From a filamentous cyanobacterium CCT1 (GTDB lineage: Bacteria; Cyanobacteriota; Cyanobacteriia; Phormidesmidales; Phormidesmidaceae): 64,000 nucleotides of DNA. A model generated the notes under the pieces. That model had not been told where the DNA came from. It saw only the letters and a list, made by a program, of their open reading frames with translations, and did not search any database. Shown piece by piece: positions 1 to 11,719 of the stretch; within the stretch, counting starts at the first letter, position 1; each line of letters opens with the position of its first letter. The stretch lies in the NCBI GenBank assembly GCA_003017855.1, contig PYER01000003.1, positions 1 through 64,000 on the forward strand. Reading direction: 5' to 3'. Made by a program: the position numbers and the translations under genes.

Positions 1-612
1 GGCGCAGCTTTGCAGTTGGGTTTGCTGGGGTTGGTGTGGCTGTGGCTGTGGCATCGGGCTGGAGGGGCGACGCTGGGGTTGAGCCAGCGGCCCAGTTGGC
101 GATCGCTCCTCTACGGCCCCTGGTCGCTGGTGACCGGAGGCGTTGCCCTGGCGCTGCTGAATACCCTCACCCTGCTGTTGGCCGGTCGGCCCTGGGGGGT
201 GACCTGGGGCTTTACCCTCTGGAGCGCCAAGCTGGCCACCCTGCTGGGCTGGAACCCAACCAGCAGCGGATTTTGGCGCCAAGCGAGCATTTTAGTGGTG
301 CTGCAGGGCAGCGTCTTTGCTGACGTGACCTCGGTGATGAATGTTGGCATCGTGCTGGGGGCAGCGCTGGCGGCGGCGATCGCCGGACAGCTCACCGTGC
401 GCCAGCCCCCTTCGCGGCGAGCGATACTGGCGGCCCTAGTTGGCGGCCTGCTGATGGGATATGGAGCCTGGTTGGCCTTTGGCTGCAACGTCGGGGCTTA
501 CTTTAGCGGCATTGCCTCTACCAGTCTGCATGGTTGGCTATGGATTGCCTTTGCCCTGCTGGGCACAACCCTTGGGGTCAGACTCAGGCCACTGTTTCAG
601 CTGACGAATTGA
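1..612 (+). CDS. YeeE/YedE family (sulfur-compound transport) membrane protein, 5' end probably outside window
   Basis: Multi-TM ORF from base 10 with C-terminal GCNVGAYFSGIASTSLHGWLWIAFALLGTTLG motif typical of YeeE/YedE; reading frame open at window edge. Confidence 0.75.
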   Translation, partial: GAALQLGLLGLVWLWLWHRAGGATLGLSQRPSWRSLLYGPWSLVTGGVALALLNTLTLLLAGRPWGVTWGFTLWSAKLATLLGWNPTSSGFWRQASILVVLQGSVFADVTSVMNVGIVLGAALAAAIAGQLTVRQPPSRRAILAALVGGLLMGYGAWLAFGCNVGAYFSGIASTSLHGWLWIAFALLGTTLGVRLRPLFQLTN

Positions 613-672
613 ATTGTACCGACCCAAGGCGGTTCCTTCGCTGCCACATCGACTATCACCCACTGTGTTTCC

Positions 673-1125
673 ATGATTCAGACCCCTCAAGTTACCGACA
701 TTCAAGGCGATCGCAACAGCGATGCAACCTTGGTCCCCAGCCCAGACGCTCCCCAAAAGCCTACCTCCCGCACCCGTGACCACCTGGCTAACGAGCGCAC
801 CTACCTGGCCTGGATGCGTACTGCGATCGCCCTGATCGGCTTCGGCGTGCTGATCGCCCGCCTGCGCTATCTAGTTTCCCCCGATATACCTGGCACCGGT
901 CAGGGCTGGCTGGTCGGGCTGGGCCTATCCTCCATTGGCCTGATTACGGTGCTGCTGTCGACTTGGCACTACTTTGCGGTGCTAGATGCAATCGAGAGCA
1001 ATACCTACGAACCCAACAGTCGCTGGGTGATTCTCTTTAGCCTGGTGGTGACGCTGTTGGGGGCCGGTGTGCTCTACGTGCTGTTTTCCGCCCCGGCAAC
1101 GGTGAAGGGGTTTCCGCTGGTGTAA
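673..1125 (+). CDS. YidH/DUF202 family membrane protein
   Basis: RDHLANERTYLAWMRTAIALIGFGVLIARL motif and 3 TM segments. Confidence 0.85.
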   Translation: MIQTPQVTDIQGDRNSDATLVPSPDAPQKPTSRTRDHLANERTYLAWMRTAIALIGFGVLIARLRYLVSPDIPGTGQGWLVGLGLSSIGLITVLLSTWHYFAVLDAIESNTYEPNSRWVILFSLVVTLLGAGVLYVLFSAPATVKGFPLV

Positions 1126-1245
1126 GGAGTAGGGAGTGGGGGGATGGGTGAGGGGTGAAAGCCAACGCTCTCAAACCTAGTCAATAAGTCCAAAACCCCA
1201 GCCCCCCACGGCTGGGACTGGCTCAGCTACGCTGCGACGGCTCAA

Positions 1246-1464
1246 GTGCTGGATCACAATGACGACGAGACCTTTAACCGGGTGGCCATAGTCTACCGCA
1301 CCCCATCCGGTGAGCAGCAGACTCTTCAGGCCGATGTGGTCGCCGACACAGCTCGCACCGTTTTACTCCAGGGCTCTTGCGCCAGCGACAAGGCCTCGGC
1401 GATCGCGCCATACCGAGTAGAGAACCTGGTGCAGCGCCAGGATAAGGTGGTGGGTGCCAAATAG
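1246..1464 (+). CDS. small hypothetical protein
   Basis: 72-aa ORF, plausible composition, followed by terminator-like hairpin. Confidence 0.35.
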   Translation: MLDHNDDETFNRVAIVYRTPSGEQQTLQADVVADTARTVLLQGSCASDKASAIAPYRVENLVQRQDKVVGAK

Positions 1465-1611
1465 TTGTCTACCGCTATTGCTTCACCGCTGCCCCACCGC
1501 TACACTGAGGCACTGGCAGCGCTTGAAGCCGATTCCAGCAGACGGTAGAACCCAAGGGAGCGGCGGCATGCAGATAAGATCTATGGCCTTAACCAGGCTG
1601 CTAACGCCAAC

Positions 1612-1656
1612 AAAAAGCCCACTGCCCCAGGGAAGACCAGAGCAGCGGGCTTTTTT
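1612..1656. terminator. bidirectional terminator-like hairpin between convergent genes
   Basis: aaaaagcccactgc...gcagcgggctttttt inverted repeat with A tract and T tract. Confidence 0.7.
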
Positions 1657-1676
1657 AGATAGGCAATTCAGCCGGG

Positions 1677-2084
1677 TTACTTTAACCCGCCAGCGGCCTG
1701 GAGCCGAGCCCGGGCGCGCTTTAGGCCCTGACGGGCTTGAATGGTAGCCTGCTTATCCTCAGGATCGACCTGATTCAGGCGGGCTTCGGCTTCTTGGTAA
1801 GCCGCCTGGGCGTTTGCCGTGTCGATCGCATCGCCGCGTTCAGCCCCGTTGACCAGAATGATCACTTCGTTGCTGTCGACTTCGGCAAAGCCGCCCATGA
1901 GCGCAATGGGCACCCACTCTTTGTCAGCTCTGACCCGCATCACCCCTACATCTAGGGCCGTTAGCAGTGGGGCGTGGCCAGCTAAGATGCCCAGCTGGCC
2001 AGTAGTGCTGGGCAGAATGACTTCCTCAGCCTCTGAGTCCCAGACGGTTTTATCTGGGGCAATTACACGAACGGTTAATGCCAT
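1677..2084 (-). CDS. atpC: F0F1 ATP synthase subunit epsilon
   Basis: [45 protein letters not shown]; directly after atpB. Confidence 0.97.
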   Translation of the reverse strand: MALTVRVIAPDKTVWDSEAEEVILPSTTGQLGILAGHAPLLTALDVGVMRVRADKEWVPIALMGGFAEVDSNEVIILVNGAERGDAIDTANAQAAYQEAEARLNQVDPEDKQATIQARQGLKRARARLQAAGGLK

Positions 2085-2166
2085 AACAAGGATGAAATAG
2101 GGATGTCACAGGGTATGTGGGCACACAGAATTGGGGGCAAATCAGCGACCTGCCCCCAACAGCAGC

Positions 2167-3630
<1,464 letters not shown>

Positions 3631-3889
3631 CTATCTCGTATGATCAGCTGTTTTGGTCGCTTTATGGATGACTGTTACGTTTTAAAGCGCCATCATTCAG
3701 AGTATCACTAGAGTGTGACAGCCTACGACGAATGCGCTGACTTTATCTAAACCTCTTGTCTTTGGCCCGCTCAGGCCAGGCAATCGCTCGGCCTAAGCGG
3801 GCCGGCGCCATGGCTCTATCCCTTAACCAAACCATCAGGTTGAGTCATTAAAATACCCTCATATCCAGAATTGGGGCGTAGACACCGCA

Positions 3890-6100
3890 ATGACGAAGGC
3901 TGAGCGCTTAGAGAAGGGGGCAGAGCAGAAAGCAGAGCAAGGGCCAAAGCAGAGGGCGGAACGAGACGTTGATCTCAGCGATTCGCGCTACTACATCAAC
4001 CGCGAGGTGAGCTGGCTAGGGTTTAACGATCGCGTGCTGCACGAGGCCCTTGACCCCCGCACGCCGCTGCTGGAGCGCCTAAAGTTTCTAGCGATCTACA
4101 GCTCGAATCTAGACGAGTTCTTTATGGTGCGTATCTCTGGGGTGATGGATCAGGCGGAGGCCGGCGTTCACCCTGAGACACCCGACAAGCTGACCCCCGT
4201 GAAGCAGCTTGAGGTGATGCGATCGCACCTGGTCGACAAAGTGCAGCTGCAGCACCAGACCTTTAAGCATGAGCTATTGCCAGCGCTGCGGGAGCATGGG
4301 GTTTACCTGCAAAACTACCGCGACCTCAGTAAAGAGCAGACGTTTTACCTGAAAGACTATTTTGAGAAGCGTATTTTTCCGGTTTTGACGCCCCTCAGCG
4401 TTGACCCATCGCACCCCTTCCCGCGCATGTCTAATTTGAGCCTGAATCTGGCAGTGAGGGTGGCTGACCCAGATACCGGCGTTGAGCGCTTTGCCCGAGT
4501 CAAGGTGCCGAGCAGCCTACCTCGTTTTGTGGGCATGCCCGAGTCGCTGTGCACCTACGAGGGTGAACCTTGCCTGTGGATCGGCGTGCCGCTGGAGCAG
4601 GTGATTGCTGAAAACCTGGGTTCCTTGTTTCCGGGTATGACGATTGTGGGGCATCACCTGTTTCGCATTACCCGCGATGCCGACTTCCCGGTTTTAGAGG
4701 ACGAGGCCGATGACTTGCTGATTGCGATTGAAAAAGAGATCAACAAGCGGCGGCTAGAGGGCTTTGTCTGTCGAGTCGAGCTAGAGAGCACAATGCCCCC
4801 GGATCTTAAGGAGGGGCTGATGCGTGAGTTGAAGGTCAGCAGCGATCGCGTCTACGACATCGACGGGCTGCTCAACCTCAAGGACCTGTTCTTTTTTATG
4901 TCGCTGCCGCTGCCAGAGCTAAAGGAAAAACCCTGGTCAGGGCTGGTGCCGCCGAGGCTTAAGCCGATCGTAGACCTTGACGATGACGGCAACCGCAGCT
5001 ACTCCGAGCACCCGCCCAATATTTTTGACACGCTGCGGGACGGCGATATCTTAGTGCACCATCCTTACGAATCATTTAGAACTTCGGTGCAGGAGTTCAT
5101 TACCCAGGCGGCGAACGACCCCAATGTGCTGGCGATTAAGATGACGCTCTACCGCACCTCGGGCGACTCGCCCATTGTGAAGGCGCTGATTGCAGCGGCA
5201 GAAAACCGCAAGCAGGTGGTGGCGCTGGTCGAACTCAAGGCCCGCTTTGACGAAGCTAACAACATTGAGTGGGCCAAAAAGCTGGAAGACGCTGGGGTGC
5301 ACGTGGTCTATGGCATCGTCGGTCTCAAGACACACACTAAAACCACGCTAGTGGTGCGCGAAGAGGGCAGCGAAATTCGCCGCTACGTGCACATTGGCAC
5401 CGGCAACTACAACCCCAAGACCTCAAAGCTGTACACCGACCTGGGCCTGTTGAGCTGTCAGGAGGAGTTGGGTGCTGACCTGACCGATCTATTTAACTTT
5501 CTCACCGGCTACTCCCGACAAAAGGCCTACCGCAAGCTGCTGGTGGCCCCGCTGACCCTGCGCGATCGCATGGAAGCACTGATTCGCCGCGAGATCGACC
5601 ACGCCCAAACCGGTGGCCAGGGCAAAATCGTCGCCAAGATGAACTCCCTGGTGGATGCCCGCATCATCCGGCTGCTCTACGAGGCCTCCCAGGCGGGCGT
5701 CGAAATCGATCTGATTGTGCGCGGCATCTGCTGCCTGCGCCCCGGGATACCGGGCGTGAGCGAAAATATTCGCGTGATCAGCGTGATTGGCCAGTTCCTA
5801 GAGCACTCTCGTATTTTCTGCTTTCACAACAGCGGTCAGCCTGAGTACTACATCGGCAGCGCCGACTGGATGACGCGCAACCTCGATCGCCGGGTAGAAG
5901 CCGTAGTGCCCATCGAAGACCCCAGCCTGATTCAAGAGTTACAGACCATTCTCGACGTGCTGCTAGCCGACAACCGCCAGGCGTGGGAAATGGCCGCCGA
6001 CGGCACGTTTGTCCAGCGTCGCCCCCAAGAAGGTGAGGAGGAGCGCGGCACCCACGCAACGCTAATGGCCTATGCGCTGAAGCGCGATCGCCAACTCTAG
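3890..6100 (+). CDS. ppk1: polyphosphate kinase 1
   Basis: 736 aa; NREVSWLGFNDRVLHEA, HIGTGNYNPKTSKLYTDLGLL, IGSADWMTRNLDRRVE motifs. Confidence 0.97.
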   Translation: MTKAERLEKGAEQKAEQGPKQRAERDVDLSDSRYYINREVSWLGFNDRVLHEALDPRTPLLERLKFLAIYSSNLDEFFMVRISGVMDQAEAGVHPETPDKLTPVKQLEVMRSHLVDKVQLQHQTFKHELLPALREHGVYLQNYRDLSKEQTFYLKDYFEKRIFPVLTPLSVDPSHPFPRMSNLSLNLAVRVADPDTGVERFARVKVPSSLPRFVGMPESLCTYEGEPCLWIGVPLEQVIAENLGSLFPGMTIVGHHLFRITRDADFPVLEDEADDLLIAIEKEINKRRLEGFVCRVELESTMPPDLKEGLMRELKVSSDRVYDIDGLLNLKDLFFFMSLPLPELKEKPWSGLVPPRLKPIVDLDDDGNRSYSEHPPNIFDTLRDGDILVHHPYESFRTSVQEFITQAANDPNVLAIKMTLYRTSGDSPIVKALIAAAENRKQVVALVELKARFDEANNIEWAKKLEDAGVHVVYGIVGLKTHTKTTLVVREEGSEIRRYVHIGTGNYNPKTSKLYTDLGLLSCQEELGADLTDLFNFLTGYSRQKAYRKLLVAPLTLRDRMEALIRREIDHAQTGGQGKIVAKMNSLVDARIIRLLYEASQAGVEIDLIVRGICCLRPGIPGVSENIRVISVIGQFLEHSRIFCFHNSGQPEYYIGSADWMTRNLDRRVEAVVPIEDPSLIQELQTILDVLLADNRQAWEMAADGTFVQRRPQEGEEERGTHATLMAYALKRDRQL

Positions 6101-6224
6101 CCCATTAATCTAGGACGAATCCCAAATGAATACCCCCAGCTGTTAGAGCAGCATGCTAGGCCCCTACCAGGTTCCTGGATCATGCATTAGGGCTTATCAA
6201 TCGGATTTTGTGTAGGCCCCTGCT

Positions 6225-6272
6225 ACAAATGTCCCCCTGCGCTCAGATTAGGGAGCACAGGGGGACATTTGT
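6225..6272. terminator. strong hairpin between convergent ppk1 and helicase
   Basis: 15-bp perfect arms acaaatgtccccctg / cagggggacatttgt with internal gctc/gagc. Confidence 0.6.
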
Positions 6273-6307
6273 GGTCTAGCTAACAGCCGAACCGTGAAGC
6301 ATTGGGC

Positions 6308-7567
6308 TTACCTTGCCCCAGCCCCAGCCCGGCGAGGGGCGCTGCTGCCGCTGTTGCCGCTGCTGCGACGCCGAGGCCGACGCCGAGGCTTACCAGGGGC
6401 ACCCGCAGCCCTCACCGTCGTCGTATCTGAGGAGAAGGAGGGTTCGTAGCCGGGCACGACATCTTGAGTAATCGACTGCTTGAGCAGGCGCTCAATCCCC
6501 ATCAGCAGGGGTAGCTCATCGTCGCTAATCAGCGATACGGCGCGGCCTTCATTCCCCGCCCGTCCGGTGCGGCCAATGCGGTGTACGTAGTCTTCGGGCA
6601 CATTGGGCAGCTCAAAGTTGACCACGTAGGGCAATTGGTCGATATCAATGCCGCGAGAGGCTACGTCGGTAGCCACCAGCACTCGCACGCGGCCCTGTTT
6701 GAAGTCTTTGAGGGCGCGGGCGCGGGCCGCCTGGGTCTTGTTGCCGTGAATGGCGGCGGTTTTGAGGCCGTCTTTGGCTAATTGCTCGGCCAGTCGGTTG
6801 GCCCCGTGCTTGGTGCGGGTAAACACAAGCACCTGCTCCCAGTTGTGAAAGCCAATCATGTGCGACAGCAGTTCCCGCTTGCGGTGGCGATCGACGGGGT
6901 GCACCACCTGCTCGACCCGCTCGGCGGTGGTGTTGCGGGGGGCAACCTCGATCTGCACTGGCGACTTGAGCAGGGTGTGGGCCAGCTGCTGAATAGGCTT
7001 TGAGAAGGTGGCCGAAAACATTAGGGTCTGGCGCTCGTCGGGCAGGCGACCCATGATTTTGCGAATGTCGTGGATGAAGCCCATGTCAAGCATGCGATCG
7101 CACTCATCCAGCACCAAAATTTCCACAGCGCTGAGGTCAATGGTGCCCTGGCCAACATGGTCGAGCAGGCGACCGGGGGTGGCGATTAAAATATCGACGC
7201 CCTGGCGCAGCTGACGAATTTGGCCGCCAAAGCTAACGCCACCGTAAATCATCGCCGCGCGAAAGGGCAGGTGCTTGCCGTAGGTGGTGACGCTGTCGCC
7301 CACCTGGGCTGCCAGCTCGCGGGTGGGGGTGAGAATCAGGGCACGAGGCATACGTCGCCCCGTGGTTTTGGTTTCGGCTAGCCGCTGCAGCATGGGCAGG
7401 GTAAAGCCCGCCGTTTTGCCAGTCCCCGTTTGGGCGCTGGCGAGGATGTCTTGCCCATCCAAAATCGCGGGGATCGCCTTTTCTTGAATGGGAGTTGGCG
7501 AAGTGTAGCCCTGATCGGCAACCGCGCGAAGGAGACCGGCCGCAAGACCGAGTTGCTCAAATGTCAT
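6308..7567 (-). CDS. DEAD-box ATP-dependent RNA helicase (RhlE-like)
   Basis: [34 protein letters not shown] motifs. Confidence 0.95.
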   Translation of the reverse strand: MTFEQLGLAAGLLRAVADQGYTSPTPIQEKAIPAILDGQDILASAQTGTGKTAGFTLPMLQRLAETKTTGRRMPRALILTPTRELAAQVGDSVTTYGKHLPFRAAMIYGGVSFGGQIRQLRQGVDILIATPGRLLDHVGQGTIDLSAVEILVLDECDRMLDMGFIHDIRKIMGRLPDERQTLMFSATFSKPIQQLAHTLLKSPVQIEVAPRNTTAERVEQVVHPVDRHRKRELLSHMIGFHNWEQVLVFTRTKHGANRLAEQLAKDGLKTAAIHGNKTQAARARALKDFKQGRVRVLVATDVASRGIDIDQLPYVVNFELPNVPEDYVHRIGRTGRAGNEGRAVSLISDDELPLLMGIERLLKQSITQDVVPGYEPSFSSDTTTVRAAGAPGKPRRRPRRRSSGNSGSSAPRRAGAGAR

Positions 7568-8399
7568 TTAGTTTTTGCTCCGAATGGTGCCCCTATCCCA
7601 AATCAACTGCCTGGGCCCAGTCATAAGAGCAGAGAACTGTAATCAAAAGAATGGCTGCTAAGCAAATTCTGTTGGCCAGCTCAGACCGGATGGCTGGCGA
7701 AGCTACATCCTAGCAGATAAGTTTGGTAAATAGGTTCAACGGCAGGTAATTCAGCTTGGGGACATAACGTAGGCCACAGACGACAGGCCTGATACCAAAT
7801 CCAAATTGCCTCACCCCAATTCCAAATAGACGGCTTGCGTAGGGGTAAACGGTGTTCGCTCAGCCCAAACTGTGGGTAGCCAAGGCGGATTCGGTATGAG
7901 AGGGGTAATGACAGTACCACGACCGCCCTATCAGGTAAGGGCGTTTTGACGAGAAACCCTCGACCGCTACGAGCTAGCCAGCTGACCCAGGTTTGTGATC
8001 ACCCAGTTCTAGCAATTGATAACTGACTCATGCTTGAAGGGCTCGGGTCAGGGCTGTAACTTCGATCGGGACCAAACCTTCTGTCACCTTTATTCCCTGC
8101 CTGTGCAAAGCTCCGATAAGGCCAAAAAAGGTCGTCAAAAACAGTATTGGAGCGAATTCGACCTTCACTCAGCATTCTAGGCTATATCTGACGATTTAGT
8201 ACCTGCTGCTAACTTTAAAGCCTCTGCAAATTCCCCTAGTCAAATCTCCGCTTTTCGGTATTGTGAATACGCTGGGGATAGGTGTGCCTTGATGCCTGGG
8301 AATTCGCCTTTAGCCGTTTCCCCACCGGGTATTCAACGTCTTAACCACTGCCTGAGTCGTCACCGCAGCTGTATGTTGAACCCCTATCCAGTAACCCAT

Positions 8400-8666
8400 A
8401 TGCCTAAAACCTTCTTATACACCAGCACTCCGTCTGAAGATGAAGCAACGCCCTCAACCGGCGATGGTTCTAAAGGGCCAGTCTTTGACCAGCGCGACAA
8501 AGTTCGCATTCTTGTCATTGGCCGCCCGACGGCGGTAAACCGAGTGATTTTAGAGATGAGCCACGTGGGTTTCTCCGACTCAATTGAGTGGAGCAAACCC
8601 ATTCCCACCGATCGCCAGCAGGAGTCAATGCGGGTACTTACTCGCGTCGTGTTTAGTGATTCGTAA
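8400..8666 (+). CDS. conserved cyanobacterial small protein (C-terminal ILVIGxxxAV...VGFxxxxEWS domain)
   Basis: Shares a domain pattern with the C-terminus of the 15114-15674 product; internal ATG at 8400 preferred over 8289. Confidence 0.6.
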   Translation: MPKTFLYTSTPSEDEATPSTGDGSKGPVFDQRDKVRILVIGRPTAVNRVILEMSHVGFSDSIEWSKPIPTDRQQESMRVLTRVVFSDS

Positions 8667-8691
8667 GCCGAGAAAACTCCCATGGTTTCAG

Positions 8692-8736
8692 CATTTACCC
8701 CTGGGGTTCCTACTACTGGAGCCCTAGGGGTAAATG
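8692..8736. repeat. 19-bp-stem hairpin (perfect outer 11 bp, two G-T wobbles in the rest)
   Basis: catttacccct...aggggtaaatg arms with inner ggggttcc/ggagccc pairing and 7-nt loop. Confidence 0.7.
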
Positions 8737-8777
8737 TTAGACTGTGGCTAATTCAAGCGTGTTTCCTCTGCGATCGC

Positions 8778-9230
8778 ATGACCCCAGCTCGGCCTACCTC
8801 AGCGATTTCTCTATACGAAGCTGACTATCTCAGTTGGCTGGACGCCACTGTCGCCGCCCTCAAGCGCCAGGACTATGGCGCGATCGACTGGGAAAATGTG
8901 ATCGAAGAAATTGAAGACATGGGCCAACGGGAGCGACAAAGTCTAAAGAGCAACCTGGTGATTCTGCTTTTACATTTGCTGAAATGGCAGTTTCAGTCAA
9001 ATAAACGAAGCAACAGCTGGAAGGCGAGTATCGTTGAGCATCGCCAGCGCCTGGAAGATAGCCTGGAGGCATCGCCTAGCCTGAAGCCTTACTTAGAAAC
9101 CATATTCACCAAAGCCTACGAAAACGCTGTAGAACGGGCGTCGGCGGAAACTGGTTTGTCTGAAGCTGCCTTCCCTAAAGATTGCCCCTATACCGTTGGT
9201 CAGATTATGTCCAAGGGATTCTTGCCCTAA
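8778..9230 (+). CDS. DUF29 domain-containing protein
   Basis: LYEADYLSWLDATVAALKRQDYGAIDWENVIEEIEDMGQRERQSLKSNL. Confidence 0.9.
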   Translation: MTPARPTSAISLYEADYLSWLDATVAALKRQDYGAIDWENVIEEIEDMGQRERQSLKSNLVILLLHLLKWQFQSNKRSNSWKASIVEHRQRLEDSLEASPSLKPYLETIFTKAYENAVERASAETGLSEAAFPKDCPYTVGQIMSKGFLP

Positions 9231-9306
9231 TCGTAAATTAGGGTGGAAAGTTTCGATCCAAGGCCGATCAGAGGTTACCTCACGCACCTACTCACCCACT
9301 CCCCGA

Positions 9307-9756
9307 TCACCACTGCCTGCGATAGTGATGCTCGACGTAGCGCTTAATCTGCCGCGCCATCCGGCGAATGCCTTCTTTTTCGTCGCGGCGGATGAAGGGC
9401 AAAAACGCGCGGGACAGGAAGCCAGAGATGCGCTCTTGATGAATGTATTTGGTGCGGTTGGGGCCAACATCTTCTAGCTCAAAAACGTGCTCGCTCTTAA
9501 AGCCAGGGCCGGTGGAAATCCACCGCAGGTAGTGGTTGGGCTGCACCGCTAGGATGCGGGGCTGAAACTCGGTTTCGTCTTCACCCTCTAAACGGCGCAG
9601 GGCGAGAAAGATTTCGCCGCCGGGACGAATGGGCAGATTGGGGTCGCAGTCGTAGAGAAACGTGTTCCAGCGGTGCCATTCTTCTTTGCGGACGAGGGCA
9701 TCCCAAACGGCAAAGCGGGGCGCGTTGATGGTGACTTCGCTGTAGAGGCTGGGCAT
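9307..9756 (-). CDS. SRPBCC / polyketide cyclase-like domain protein
   Basis: SEVTINAPRFAVWDALVRKEEWHRWNTFL...FEPRILAV-type pattern; start at MPSLYSEV preferred. Confidence 0.8.
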   Translation of the reverse strand: MPSLYSEVTINAPRFAVWDALVRKEEWHRWNTFLYDCDPNLPIRPGGEIFLALRRLEGEDETEFQPRILAVQPNHYLRWISTGPGFKSEHVFELEDVGPNRTKYIHQERISGFLSRAFLPFIRRDEKEGIRRMARQIKRYVEHHYRRQW

Positions 9757-10069
9757 GGCGGTGAGGGGGTAGCCAGAAGGTGTCAGAAACCGTGCATAGG
9801 TAACAGACGCTACTGCTATCTTCACACACACTGAGGGGACAGGGAGGAAGGAGGCTCGGTTGATGAGGCGACTCAGTCGCTCAAGTCGCTTAAACTGAGT
9901 GATTGATCTTGGAGTGTTCTAGCTAAAGACTCCTTAGAGTATTGCAGCAGTAGGCCCAGAGGGCCGAGTTTGCAACCTCAACGGGAATTTTTATTTAGGT
10001 GGAGTACGCTTAATATTCCCTCAAGACGGCATTTCTATTTCGCTGGCGCGATCGCCCAAAGGTTTTGGC

Positions 10070-11461
10070 ATGGCAATTCTTACCCCCAACCCCAGTTACA
10101 GTCTCAGTCTACGGCTTAAGCTGCCCAACAAAACCGGCATGCTGGCGCGGGTTACCCAGGCGATCGCCGAGGCGGGGGGGAACCTGGGCGATTTTGAGCT
10201 GATCAGCCGCAGCCGCTACGATATGGTGCGGGTGCTGCATGTGGATGCCTCCAGCGAAGACCACGTAGAAGACATTATCGCGGCGGTCAAAACTGTTGCT
10301 GATGTGGAAATTTTGGAGATTTGCGATCGCACCTTTGCCATTCACGAGGGCGGCAAGATCAGCGTTGAGAGCAAGCTGGAGCTGCACAACCAGGACGACC
10401 TGGCCATGGCCTATACCCCTGGCGTCGGGCGGGTGTGCGTGGAGATCGCCGAGCACCCCGATCGCGTTTTTGACCTCACCATCAAGGGCAACACGGTGGC
10501 GATTGTCACCGACGGCAGCGCCGTGCTGGGACTGGGCAACCTCGGCCCCGCCGCCGCCCTGCCGGTGATGGAGGGGAAAGCGCTGCTGTTTAAGAAGTTT
10601 GCGGGGCTAGACGCCTTTCCGATTTGTCTCGACACCCAGGACACCGATGCGATCGTGACGGCGGTGAAGCAGCTAGCCCCGGTGTTTGGCGGGGTAAATC
10701 TGGAGGACATCAGCGCTCCCCGCTGCTTTGAGATCGAGGCGCGGTTGCGCAAGGAGCTGGATATTCCGGTGTTTCACGACGACCAGCACGGCACCGCCAT
10801 TGTCACCCTGGCGGCGCTGGTCAACGCGCTCAAGCTGGTGAACAAGTCGCTCACCCAGGTCAAGGTGGTGATCAACGGGGCCGGGGCGGCAGGGGTGGCG
10901 ATCGCCAAGCTGCTGCAAAAGGCCGGGGCCAGCACCATCGTGCTGTGCGACTCAAAGGGCATTCTCTGCCGCAGCCGCGACGACCTGAACCCCCAAAAGC
11001 TGGAATTTGCGATCGATGAATCGGGCAGTCTGGCCGACGCGATGGTGGGAGCCGACATCTTCTTAGGGGTTAGCGCACCTGGGGTGGTGAGCATCGAGAT
11101 GGTGGCCTCGATGGCCGCAGACCCGATTGTGTTTGCTATGGCCAACCCGATTCCCGAAATTCAGCCAGAGCTGGTGACGGGTAAGGTAGCGGTCATGGCC
11201 ACGGGCCGCAGCGACTACCCCAACCAGATCAACAACGTGCTGGCGTTCCCTGGGGTGCTGCGGGGAGCGCTCGACTGCCGCGCTCAGGAGATTACGCCAT
11301 CAATGTACCTAGAGGCGGCCTACGCGATCGCTGCTCTGGTCAGCCCCCACGAACTCGATCGCGAGCACATCATTCCCTCGGTGTTTGACGAGCGGGTTGC
11401 CGCCGCCGTTGCCTCAGCCGTTAAACATGCCGCCAGAGTAGACGGGGTGGCAAGAAAATAA
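10070..11461 (+). CDS. NAD(P)-dependent malic enzyme with N-terminal ACT domain
   Basis: ACT-like N-terminus (SLRLKLPNKTGMLARVTQAIAEAGG) plus AYTPGVGRVC, FHDDQHGTAIV, GAGAAGVAIA motifs. Confidence 0.93.
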   Translation: MAILTPNPSYSLSLRLKLPNKTGMLARVTQAIAEAGGNLGDFELISRSRYDMVRVLHVDASSEDHVEDIIAAVKTVADVEILEICDRTFAIHEGGKISVESKLELHNQDDLAMAYTPGVGRVCVEIAEHPDRVFDLTIKGNTVAIVTDGSAVLGLGNLGPAAALPVMEGKALLFKKFAGLDAFPICLDTQDTDAIVTAVKQLAPVFGGVNLEDISAPRCFEIEARLRKELDIPVFHDDQHGTAIVTLAALVNALKLVNKSLTQVKVVINGAGAAGVAIAKLLQKAGASTIVLCDSKGILCRSRDDLNPQKLEFAIDESGSLADAMVGADIFLGVSAPGVVSIEMVASMAADPIVFAMANPIPEIQPELVTGKVAVMATGRSDYPNQINNVLAFPGVLRGALDCRAQEITPSMYLEAAYAIAALVSPHELDREHIIPSVFDERVAAAVASAVKHAARVDGVARK

Positions 11462-11478
11462 GCCTTTGTAGCAACCGT

Positions 11479-11520
11479 GACCCGCTAGCTTTCCAACGTC
11501 GAGCTAGCGGGTCTTTTTTT
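11479..11520 (+). terminator. rho-independent terminator of malic enzyme gene
   Basis: gacccgctagct...agctagcgggtc stem followed by TTTTTTT. Confidence 0.92.
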
Positions 11521-11719
11521 GGCGAAAGGAAAGCCTTGCAACGGAACTAAAACAGCCCAATTTTGAAAAAGCCTCTCATTCTATTGACAAACTCTTAAAA
11601 GTCAAGTTTTCGGGGCAAAACTACCCCTCGGCTAGGGGGGCAGATTGTACGCAGTTATATTGCCCGCTGTTCAGCCCTGGTCCGCTAAGGCTGAATGGTT
11701 CTGTTTCGTGAGGAAAACT

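Noticed and set aside
7681-7920. 79-aa minus-strand ORF in the spacer after the helicase
   Set aside because: No family, no RBS, overlaps a degenerate palindromic repeat; spacer probably non-coding.
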